Below, piece after piece: positions 57,691 to 63,946 of a stretch of 63,946 bases of DNA. Below the pieces are notes generated by a model that searched no databases, had not been told where the DNA came from, and saw only the letters and a program-made list of their open reading frames with translations. The translations under genes and the position numbers were made by a program. This stretch comes from a virus: IMG/VR virus record IMGVR_UViG_3300036851_000534, positions 1 to 63,946 of that record. One strand, given 5' to 3'. Position 1 is the first letter of the stretch. Every line of letters starts with the position of its first letter.

Positions 57691-58389
57691 TTACAAGCGC
57701 AAGACGGTCATGAGCTTGAAACCGCGGTTCCCGACCCGACGAATGCCGACCCGCAGCATGGAGGAGCTGGTGCCCGCCGTCAGCCCGCCACCGACATAGA
57801 TTTCCTGGTGGCCGAGCCGGTTGCCGCGCTTGTGAAAAAACAAAAAATCCCCGGGTTTATACCACTGGTAGTAAGGCGCATAGCGCGTCGAGACGCGAGA
57901 GGCGACGATTTTTCCGCCCCGCCGGCGGAGCTGTGGATAGGCGACGTTGACCGCATAGGAGTGGCGTTTGCCGCCCGATTTCACCAGGATGTAGGAGGTG
58001 AAGGCGGCGCAGGCGACCCGGGGCGCGGACGGCAGAAACCGGGAGTTTCGCGGCATGGACGACGCCACGCGGCGGGCGGTCAAGCCGACGCGCGTGCCGA
58101 GCCGGGAATGCCTTGCCCGGGGATTGACCAGGCGCAGCGCTTCCACGGGCGCGAAGATGTCCGGCCGGCCCGGGACGAGCGACTTCAGCCGCATGGTTGT
58201 CTTGCCCTGCCAGGTGCGGAGGATCTGCTGTGGCGGCTCGAAAAACTCCCCGACCGGATAGCCCGGCACGGTCATGACCGGCTCTTTGGGTCGGGGAGCG
58301 GCTGCCGCCCCGATGGCCCGCAGCCCGTTCCCGCGCCCGCCGCACAGGAGTAGGAGGCCAACGAGACAGAGCCGGGGACAGTTGTTCAT
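57691..58389 (-). CDS. Secreted NlpC/P60-like peptidase or amidase
   Basis: 232 residues from ATG 58389. An N-terminal signal, perhaps lipoprotein-like (LCLVGLLLLCGG). VACAAFTSYILVKSGGKRHS provides the candidate Cys near residue 132, and YKPGDFLFFHKRGNRLGHQE the downstream His. NlpC/P60-like enzymes cut cell-wall peptides. Its stop and start overlap neighbours within the lysis operon. Confidence 0.65.
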   Translation of the reverse strand: MNNCPRLCLVGLLLLCGGRGNGLRAIGAAAAPRPKEPVMTVPGYPVGEFFEPPQQILRTWQGKTTMRLKSLVPGRPDIFAPVEALRLVNPRARHSRLGTRVGLTARRVASSMPRNSRFLPSAPRVACAAFTSYILVKSGGKRHSYAVNVAYPQLRRRGGKIVASRVSTRYAPYYQWYKPGDFLFFHKRGNRLGHQEIYVGGGLTAGTSSSMLRVGIRRVGNRGFKLMTVLRL

Positions 58390-60200
58390 CGTGCGGCCCA
58401 TACGGCGCACCAATAGGCGCCGTCCTGCGCGATTCCGACCTCCCGGTACTGGCTCCCCAGGATGATTGCCTTGTGGCCGGGGGAGTTCATCCACGCTTGC
58501 GTCACGGCGGCGGGCGTCGGATACCCCATCGCGACGATCTCTCCGTAGGTGCGCCAGGGATAGCCGGCGCGGGTGAGTCGCGCGCCGGGGTTGCTGCCGT
58601 CCCCTCCCGTGTGGCTCATCATCTGGCGCTTTCGCATGTCAGCAGCGTGGGCGATGGCCGCCGCCGTGAGCTGCGGATGGATCACTACCGCCGTGAGGCC
58701 CGCCTGCACCCGCGCGGCGTTGAAGAGGGAGAGCACCTCGGCTGCGATCGTCTCCGTTCCCGGATCGATCACCGGCGGCGTTACCGGCGGCGGAACCGGG
58801 GTGGGGAGCGGGCCGGGGGCGGGCGGCGTAGGCGGCGTCGGCAGGCCCGGCGGCGCGCCTTGCTTTGCCTGCTGGCAGGCGCCGGCCGCGTTTAGGAGCC
58901 CGGCGCCAAAACTCTCATCCCAGCCGGGCGCCCCCAGGTCGCGCGCCGTGCTCGTCAGGAGTGCCCGCACCTGCTCCATCGAGAGGTTCGGGTTGATCGA
59001 GAGGATGGCCGTCGCGGCCCCGCTTACGTGCGGCGTTGCCATGCTCGTGCCGGAGAAGTAAAAATAGCCGCTCTGCTGGTTGCTCTGGCCGAACGTCTGC
59101 TGGAGGATCTGGCTCCCGGGAGCCGTCAGCGTCAGCCCTGGCCCATACTGCGAGAACGACGCCCGCGCCCCGCGCGCCGTCGTGGCGCCCACGGAGATGG
59201 TCTGCGGATAGGCGGCCGGATAGGTGATCCCCCGCTTGCCGGAGTTGCCGGCGGCGGCGCAGATGACCGCGCCCTTCTGCCGGGCATACTCGATGGCATC
59301 CTTGAGGGTCTGGCTCCCGACCCCACCAATCGAGAGGTTCAGGACCCGGGCGCCCTTATCCACCGCGTACCGGATCCCCACGCCAATGGAGTAGTTGCTG
59401 CCCCGGCCCGCCTTGTCCAGCACCTTGACCGGCAGGATGGTGCTTCCCGGGGCGAGGCCGGCGCAGCCCCGGAGGTTGTTGGTGGTCTGGGCGATGGTGC
59501 CGCAAACATGGGTCCCGTGGCCGTTGTCGTCATTCGTGTTCGTGTTGTTGGCGATGACGTTCAGGCCCGACATGAACTTCGTCCCGGTCAGGTCCGTGCT
59601 CGTCTGCCGCACGCCCGTATCCAGAATCGCACAAATGATGCCGGTCCCCTGCGTCAGCGCCCGCACGGTGGGCAGACCGACGCCATAGAGCCCATCGGCA
59701 AAGCCCCACTGAAACCGCAGATAGGGGTCGTTCGGCGTCTCCCGGGCGTCCAGGGCTTTGGAGAGCGGCAGCGGCAGTTTCTCGGGCAGGCGGTATCGCT
59801 GCACGATCGGGAGCAGCGCCATCCGCACTTCCGGCTCGATATATTCAATCGGCAGGTTGACCTCGGCGAGGGCGACGAATCCCTTCCGGGCGATCGGTTT
59901 CACCAGCAAGTACGGCCCCGGCTTGAGCTTGCCGACGACGGTGACGCCGAGTACCCGGCTCACCTGCTGGATGAGGGCGGCGGTGCTGTTCTGGTTGAGC
60001 TTGACAATCATCCGGCCGGTGACGAGCGGGGTCTCGACCATGATCTTAGTCGGGGCCACCGGCATGCCCATGCGGATCATCGGCAAGGTCACCGGTGCCG
60101 GCCGTCGGCCGATGTAGGGCGGGACGAGCTGCTGGGCAGACGCCAGGCGAAAGAAGCCGGACGCCAGGAGCAGGGCGAGAATGGTCCCCCTAACGAGCAT
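58386..60200 (-). CDS. Secreted subtilisin (S8) fused to a CAP/SCP domain
   Basis: 604 residues from ATG 60200, with a signal peptide (TILALLLASGFFRLASAQ). Residues 70-150 resemble an inhibitor-like prodomain. The S8 triad is visible: AILDTGV (Asp, near 203), GHGTHVCGT (His, near 242) and FSGTSMATPHVSGA (Ser, near 405). A Pro-rich linker (about 470-500) leads to a CAP domain at 505-604 (HPQLTAAAIAHAADM, AWMNSPGHKAIILG). Phages rarely encode exported proteases of this size. It may digest host surface protein during release. Confidence 0.88.
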   Translation of the reverse strand: MLVRGTILALLLASGFFRLASAQQLVPPYIGRRPAPVTLPMIRMGMPVAPTKIMVETPLVTGRMIVKLNQNSTAALIQQVSRVLGVTVVGKLKPGPYLLVKPIARKGFVALAEVNLPIEYIEPEVRMALLPIVQRYRLPEKLPLPLSKALDARETPNDPYLRFQWGFADGLYGVGLPTVRALTQGTGIICAILDTGVRQTSTDLTGTKFMSGLNVIANNTNTNDDNGHGTHVCGTIAQTTNNLRGCAGLAPGSTILPVKVLDKAGRGSNYSIGVGIRYAVDKGARVLNLSIGGVGSQTLKDAIEYARQKGAVICAAAGNSGKRGITYPAAYPQTISVGATTARGARASFSQYGPGLTLTAPGSQILQQTFGQSNQQSGYFYFSGTSMATPHVSGAATAILSINPNLSMEQVRALLTSTARDLGAPGWDESFGAGLLNAAGACQQAKQGAPPGLPTPPTPPAPGPLPTPVPPPVTPPVIDPGTETIAAEVLSLFNAARVQAGLTAVVIHPQLTAAAIAHAADMRKRQMMSHTGGDGSNPGARLTRAGYPWRTYGEIVAMGYPTPAAVTQAWMNSPGHKAIILGSQYREVGIAQDGAYWCAVWAAR

Positions 60201-60344
60201 GAAAAACCCTTTGCTGGAGGCGGCGACTGGGAGCAACTGGCGGGGCCAGGGAGCCTCTCCCTCGCACTCACCGCCTCCAGCCGTAAGCATTATCCGTAAC
60301 TAACCCGCTACAGCAAGCCGTCGCCATCTGCCTTCCCGAGCGAT

Positions 60345-60418
60345 TGACAGTACTGATTATTTAGTGATATGCCAGCGTACTGTCAGTGCGTCGAGGGACT
60401 ATCTGCCTGTCTAGACAG
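60345..60418. promoter_or_regulatory. Symmetric regulatory region upstream of the lysis operon
   Basis: TGACAGTAC (60345-60353) and GTACTGTCA (60377-60385) form a perfect inverted repeat with a 23-base spacer. Each arm supplies a -35-like TTGACA or CTGACA facing inwards. CTGTCTAGACAG (60407-60418) is a separate perfect palindrome. A repressor site with divergent promoters is likely; the -10 boxes are weak. Confidence 0.55.
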
Positions 60419-60491
60419 ACACGGACGGCTCGCTAGGTGATTGTAGCATGGAGGCGAACAAAAGACGCAAACGCTTTTGGGGGGAGGGGAA

Positions 60492-60516
60492 GGGGCCGGG
60501 AGGGACCGGCCCCTTT
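60492..60516 (+). terminator. Hairpin terminator, possibly bidirectional
   Basis: GGGGCCGG (60492-60499) pairs with CCGGCCCC (60506-60513), then TTTAT. It lies right after the stop of the leftward 60518 gene as well, though the minus-strand T tract is poor. Confidence 0.55.
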
Positions 60517-60517
60517 A

Positions 60518-61042
60518 TCACGCGTCGGCGAGGAGCCAGGTAGCAGCGAAGCAGGTCGCGAAGTCGGCCGCGACGGTCACGACTTTCAGATCGAGGCCGG
60601 CGAGGGGCAGAAGCGCCGTCTCCAGGAGCGGGCGCTCGTGGTAGAGCGGGGCGACGGTCTCCTCCAGACTGTGGGCGGTCAGTCCCTCCGGCCGCTCGCC
60701 GCCGAAGGAAATCGCCAGCGCCGTCGTCAGTCCCCAGAGCCCCGGCCCCGGGTCGGTGTGGTGATGAATGACGACGTTGTATTGAAACGCCTCTTGATTG
60801 CGCCCGCCCACGCAGAAGAACAGCTCATACCCGAGCGCCTCCGGGAACTGTTTCGAGAGCCCCAGGCCCACCCAGAAGGGCGGCAGCCCCTCCTGGCCGT
60901 GCTCGACCTGCGCTTCTCCGGCGCGCAGGCGCTCGAGGAGACCGGCGCAGACGTCGAGCGCCTCCGGAGACAGCGCGCGGGTATCCCAGCGGCGCCGGGA
61001 ATGGACCCGGCCGGCCATGAGGGTATAGTCGTGGAAGATCAT
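60518..61042 (-). CDS. Hypothetical protein
   Basis: 174 residues, alpha/beta. LPPFWVGLGLSKQFPEALGY and YNVVIHHHTDPGPGLWGLTT stand out; the three His residues could bind metal. First large gene leftward of the small pair driven by the 61665 promoter. No family recognised. Confidence 0.65.
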   Translation of the reverse strand: MIFHDYTLMAGRVHSRRRWDTRALSPEALDVCAGLLERLRAGEAQVEHGQEGLPPFWVGLGLSKQFPEALGYELFFCVGGRNQEAFQYNVVIHHHTDPGPGLWGLTTALAISFGGERPEGLTAHSLEETVAPLYHERPLLETALLPLAGLDLKVVTVAADFATCFAATWLLADA

Positions 61043-61127
61043 GGGTCGATCCCTCCGTTGGTAGGGAAGGGAGGCCGGGACCGTCCCGGCATCGAGGGGC
61101 CGGGAGAATCCGGCCCCAGGGGCGGGA

Positions 61128-61343
61128 TCAGCGGGAAGGCTTTTGGACTTCCTCCGCCGCGTCGGCCATGTTTTCGATCAGTTTTTGGAGGCGAATCAGT
61201 CCTAAGGCACTGAGTTCCCGCTCCAGGTCGGCGAGATAAACGCGGCTTGACGGTGCCCATATGTGCCCTGTTGCCGTCTCAAAGCGATCCATCGCTTTCC
61301 ACAGCGCTGCGGCGCTGTTCTCTCGTTGGTTGATCTCGCTCAT
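61128..61343 (-). CDS. Hypothetical small helical protein
   Basis: 71 residues, helical (SSRVYLADLERELSALGLIR). GAGGAGAG precedes the ATG. Two GC-rich hairpins lie between this gene and the next (61050-61125), which may attenuate transcription. Confidence 0.65.
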   Translation of the reverse strand: MSEINQRENSAAALWKAMDRFETATGHIWAPSSRVYLADLERELSALGLIRLQKLIENMADAAEEVQKPSR

Positions 61344-61400
61344 CGCTCGCTCTCCTCTCGGGAGGAAGGGAGGCCAGGAGCGTCCCGGCCTCGGGTGGGT

Positions 61401-61616
61401 TCAGGCAGGAAAGAGCTGGCTGCGTCGGCGCGCCTCGCGTTTGTCAGCGCGGAACAGGATGCGTCGGATACGATGCAGTCGGGTGTAGTCCCCTCCGCGC
61501 TCGTTCTCGTAACGCCATTCCGCAAGACGATCTCGCTCCGCATTCCGTGCATCCACCAGTCGGTCGCACAGCCCCATAGCCTGATCCAGAAGCCTTCCCA
61601 TCGTCGTCGTGGTCAT
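61401..61616 (-). CDS. Hypothetical small basic protein
   Basis: 71 residues from ATG 61616 behind GAGGAGAG. An upstream frame runs through the promoter and is rejected. Basic and helical (RLLDQAMGLCDRLVDARNAE). First gene of this leftward unit. Confidence 0.65.
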   Translation of the reverse strand: MTTTTMGRLLDQAMGLCDRLVDARNAERDRLAEWRYENERGGDYTRLHRIRRILFRADKREARRRSQLFPA

Positions 61617-61664
61617 TGCTCGCTCTCCTCTTGAATGGTCGTCCGCTCTGTTTCTACTAAGTAT

Positions 61665-61694
61665 ATTATACCTCATTACCTTATGTGTCGGCAA
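61665..61694 (-). promoter_or_regulatory. Leftward promoter, TTGCCG-N18-TATAAT
   Basis: TTGCCG (61694-61689), 18 bases, TATAAT (61670-61665). It faces away from the HTH-membrane gene at 61751. Confidence 0.75.
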
Positions 61695-61702
61695 CATAAT
61701 GG

Positions 61703-61730
61703 CGCGACATTTTTGTCCAAAACTGTCGCG
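61703..61730. promoter_or_regulatory. Operator-like inverted repeat CGCGACA-N14-TGTCGCG
   Basis: A perfect 7-base inverted repeat between the leftward promoter (61665-61694) and ATG 61751. A plausible binding site for the HTH protein encoded there, giving autoregulation and control of the leftward operon. Confidence 0.6.
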
Positions 61731-61750
61731 GCCCGGCCGACGTTTGTGGT

Positions 61751-62287
61751 ATGGAACGGGAGGAGACGGGAGAGCAAGAGGGCGTCGTCCTTACCTTTCG
61801 CCAAGCGTGTGAGCGGCTGGGCTTGAGTGAGAAGACACTGCGAAAGCGCATCCGCGCCGGCATGGTCGAGGCGTGGCAGGTCGAGGGCGCCTGTGGCAAG
61901 GAATGGCGGCTCCGATTGCCGGCACTGGCCGGGCAGCCCCAGGAGATCCGGGAGCCACCAGCGCCGGAGCCCGAACCTCTTCCTGCCACCGGACAGCTCG
62001 TGGTCACTGACCCTACCGCCGTGCCGCTCTCGCTCTACCAGGACCTCCTGACGCGGCACGAGCAGGCGATGCAGCGGCTCGGGCGGCTGGAGGCGGAGAC
62101 GGCGCGGCTGCCGGCGCTGGAGGCGGGGACGGCGGCGCAGGCAGCGGAGGTCCGAGAGGTCCGGGACCGGGAACTGGCGCTCGTCAAGCAGCAGCAGCAG
62201 AAGGGCCTCTGGGGACTGGTAGGCTGGGGCGTGGCGCTGGCGCTGTTGGTGTCACTGGCCGGCGTGCTGTTACTCTTCCAGCGGTAA
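61751..62287 (+). CDS. HTH protein with C-terminal membrane anchor
   Basis: 178 residues. Excisionase/MerR-like HTH at residues 12-55 (LTFRQACERLGLSEKTLRKR), Pro/Glu-rich linker, coiled coil at about 95-150, then one membrane span at the end (WGVALALLVSLAGVLLLFQR). It could tether phage DNA to the membrane or signal membrane state. The gene is alone on its strand here and ends 18 bases inside the convergent 62270 gene. Confidence 0.75.
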   Translation: MEREETGEQEGVVLTFRQACERLGLSEKTLRKRIRAGMVEAWQVEGACGKEWRLRLPALAGQPQEIREPPAPEPEPLPATGQLVVTDPTAVPLSLYQDLLTRHEQAMQRLGRLEAETARLPALEAGTAAQAAEVREVRDRELALVKQQQQKGLWGLVGWGVALALLVSLAGVLLLFQR

Positions 62288-62524
62288 GGTGGGCGCCCCT
62301 TTCGGCCGGCGCATTTCCTCCATCTGAGCGACGGCATCAATCGCGCCGCGTTGGGCCTCCATATAGGCCTCGGACGGGCATTTGTCGATCTCCTGTCCGG
62401 CGCGGTAGTGGCGCCACACGGCGCGCTTCAGAGGCGCCGGCACGAGGCGCCAGTGCCGCAGACACATGAGCAGACGCGGATCAACTTCGACGTGGCAGCC
62501 CCGTGTGTGGCATTTGTGGCTCAT
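62270..62524 (-). CDS. Small Cys/His protein, last gene of the early operon
   Basis: 84 residues from ATG 62524 (ATGA overlap). CHTRGCHVEVDPRLLMCLRH is a likely zinc site. The remainder is helical. Converges on the HTH-membrane gene. Confidence 0.65.
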   Translation of the reverse strand: MSHKCHTRGCHVEVDPRLLMCLRHWRLVPAPLKRAVWRHYRAGQEIDKCPSEAYMEAQRGAIDAVAQMEEMRRPKGAPTLPLEE

Positions 62525-63108
62525 GACTCCTCCAGCGGCGAGAACACCCCGAGGCGCTCGCCGACCTGGGCGGCGATGCGGGCGTCGGCCAGGGCGCGAT
62601 GCGTGCCGGTCCAGGGGAGATCGAGGGCGGCGCAGGCGCGAAAGAGCGAAAAGTGCTCGCGCTCCGGGGCGAAGCGGTTGGCGGCGGCGCGCATGAGGCA
62701 TGGTCCCCATTGAAACTCCATCCCGGCCTCCTGGATTGCTGCCGGGAGATCGGGGAGGAACCCCTGCTCGAAGTGCAGATTATAGCTCGTCGCGATGATC
62801 TCCGCTGCCTCGTGAAACGTCAGATTGATGGCCAGGCTCCGCATCGCCTGGGCCAGGTCAGGAACCGTTCCCTCGGCGATGCGGCCTTCCTCCGCCGGCG
62901 TCAGTCCCGAGATCCGCCGCGCGAGGGCGCGATGCTCCTCCGTCCAGTGGTGGGCGGCGGGCCGGATGAGCTGCTCCCCGGCGGCAATCTCCCGCGCGTT
63001 GGCCGGCGCCGCTGGATCCCACAGCACCGCCCCGAGCTGCCAGACGCCGGCGGTGGTGGGGTCAAGGCCGGTGGTCTCCACGTCGAGGATCAGCCAGAGG
63101 GCGGACAT
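62521..63108 (-). CDS. DnaQ-like 3'-5' exonuclease
   Basis: 195 residues from ATG 63108. WLILDVETTGLDP (Exo I, Asp and Glu), IATSYNLHFEQGFL (Exo II) and GTHRALADARIAAQV (Exo III with the DEDDh His) are in the right order. It proofreads or processes DNA ends. In this operon it may partner the strand-annealing candidate at 1-683. Confidence 0.85.
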   Translation of the reverse strand: MSALWLILDVETTGLDPTTAGVWQLGAVLWDPAAPANAREIAAGEQLIRPAAHHWTEEHRALARRISGLTPAEEGRIAEGTVPDLAQAMRSLAINLTFHEAAEIIATSYNLHFEQGFLPDLPAAIQEAGMEFQWGPCLMRAAANRFAPEREHFSLFRACAALDLPWTGTHRALADARIAAQVGERLGVFSPLEES

Positions 63109-63109
63109 T

Positions 63110-63400
63110 TCATGCCTCCTCCCGGGCCAGTCCCGGCCCATAATGACGCGCCCAGGCGGCCAACAGCGCCTCCTCGTCCACCTCATAGTGGCGGGCGACG
63201 TGCGGCAGGAGCCAGAGGAGCCGGCTCTGCCAATCCGGGAACCGGGCCCAGAGCGCGGCCGGCAGGCGGGCCAGACGCAGGCGCGCCAGGGTCGGCAGCG
63301 CGCCGAAGTGGAGGTCTTCCTCCTGACGGTCCTGGGGATCCGGAGCATTACTCCGGGGTTCGCAGGGGAGGGCGTAACCATTGAGGATCAGGGCGCTCAT
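63110..63400 (-). CDS. Hypothetical small protein
   Basis: 96 residues from ATG 63400 (ATGA overlap with the upstream gene). Leu/Ala/Arg-rich helices (LARLRLARLPAALWARFPDW). No family recognised. Confidence 0.65.
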   Translation of the reverse strand: MSALILNGYALPCEPRSNAPDPQDRQEEDLHFGALPTLARLRLARLPAALWARFPDWQSRLLWLLPHVARHYEVDEEALLAAWARHYGPGLAREEA

Positions 63401-63822
63401 GGCGCGCTTTCCTCTGCCTCGCATGCCGGACACTCCCAGTCCCCGCGCGGCGCCGGGCGCACCGGCCGTCCGCACTGACCGCAGAGGAGCAGCACGCGCA
63501 GCGCCTGCGTCCCCTTCCCTCCGGGCCCGGGGGCGAGCGCCTCCCCGAGCCAGGAATGGGTCTCGCCCACTGCGCCGGCGTAGGCCGCGGCGCCGGCCGG
63601 GTCCGCTTCATGCCAGCCTTCCCAGCACTCCCGCGCGATGGTGGTCGCCTCGACGGCCCGCTCGGCGGCGTCTTGCAGCTCGCGCACGGTCTCGAAGTGC
63701 GCCTGCTGGAGAATGGTGCTCGCTTCGACGGCGCGCTCGGCGGCGTCTTGCATCTGTTCTACGAGGGACTGCAAATCGACGCTGCCGTTCATTAGAAACG
63801 GCGGGTCATCATAGATGCTCAT
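63397..63822 (-). CDS. Zinc-ribbon protein with repeated helical segment
   Basis: 141 residues. Residues 25-80 contain two copies of a unit around QDAAERAVEA. CGQCGRP and CPACEAE near the C-terminus make a zinc ribbon. Its ATG overlaps the stop of the gene that crosses the circle joint, which supports circularity. Confidence 0.7.
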   Translation of the reverse strand: MSIYDDPPFLMNGSVDLQSLVEQMQDAAERAVEASTILQQAHFETVRELQDAAERAVEATTIARECWEGWHEADPAGAAAYAGAVGETHSWLGEALAPGPGGKGTQALRVLLLCGQCGRPVRPAPRGDWECPACEAEESAP

Positions 63823-63946
63823 CCTGCCGCTCCTTTCGCGGCTTCCCGCCGCTCTTTCTCCGCCTTGATGCGTTTCCGCAGTTCCATGCCATAGCTATAG
63901 AGAGCGGCGTTGGTCTCCTCCTCCGGCACGATCGGCGCGAGCACTG
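63820..63946. repeat. Exact 127-base terminal direct repeat (right copy)
   Basis: Identical to bases 1-127. Confidence 0.95.

Noticed and set aside
1-63946. 127-base terminal repeat as a true phage terminal redundancy
   Set aside because: The length matches a standard assembly k-mer and a gene reads cleanly across the joint, so an assembly overlap is the simpler explanation. Termini cannot be placed from sequence alone.
1-63946. Temperate phage with integrase and attachment site
   Set aside because: No tyrosine or serine recombinase was seen on either strand, and the excisionase-like HTH proteins can be ordinary regulators. The XRE remnant alone is not enough.
1-63946. CRISPR array
   Set aside because: Repeats are operator, iteron or coding repeats. 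None shows regular repeat-spacer structure with unique spacers.

Overview
This window looks like the complete genome of a GC-rich, double-stranded DNA tailed phage (Caudoviricetes, HK97-type head and long tail). Bases 1-127 recur exactly at 63820-63946, and one leftward gene reads from position 683 through position 1 and finishes on the far side of that repeat. The contig is therefore circular, with an assembly overlap or a short terminal repeat. No integrase, attachment site or convincing canonical tRNA was found. The host cannot be named. The strong GC bias, several promoters whose -10 box lies only about 7-16 bases from the start codon, and small-gene families such as DUF6166 would suit Deinococcota, Chloroflexota or Armatimonadota, but that is inference.

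Layout. (1) About 4091 leftwards through position 1 and on to 62270: an early operon of small overlapping genes, many with CxxC zinc motifs, plus a DnaQ-like exonuclease and a possible strand-annealing protein. (2) 4389-43934, rightward: the late region. It holds a ParB-like/methylase fusion, terminase, portal, a second methylase, head morphogenesis protein, prohead protease, capsid, decoration and fibre-like proteins, connectors, a tail-tube pair, a frameshifted tail chaperone, a short tape measure, tail and receptor proteins. A small leftward block sits at 39718-41787. (3) 55532 leftward to 43946: replication and regulation, with excisionase-like and winged-helix proteins, a primase-polymerase/D5-type helicase, an iteron-rich putative origin, a deoxyribosyltransferase, a third methylase, HTH proteins, a phage-encoded sigma-like factor and a RusA-like resolvase. 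(4) 55629-61616: lysis and secretion, with an amidase, tiny membrane proteins, an NlpC/P60-like protein and a secreted subtilisin-CAP fusion. A divergent switch lies at 61665-61751.

Four leftward promoters share one form: TTGCCG, an 18-base spacer, then TATAAT or TAATAT (2451-2480, 4062-4091, 55550-55579, 61665-61694). The main rightward promoter differs: TTGACC, 17 bases, TATACT (4389-4417).

The most unusual feature is a recurring architecture. At six places an intact gene end is followed (or preceded) by an inserted segment and then by a second, displaced, diverged copy of the same gene end. The insert is a GIY-YIG endonuclease twice, an HNH endonuclease twice, a possible TnpB/omega-RNA-like remnant once, and a 79-residue protein of unknown function once. 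In three of the endonuclease cases the endonuclease 3' end overlaps the new end of the invaded gene, and in the fourth the endonuclease is fused to it. This suggests mobile genes that carry a replacement gene end, so that insertion leaves the target intact.
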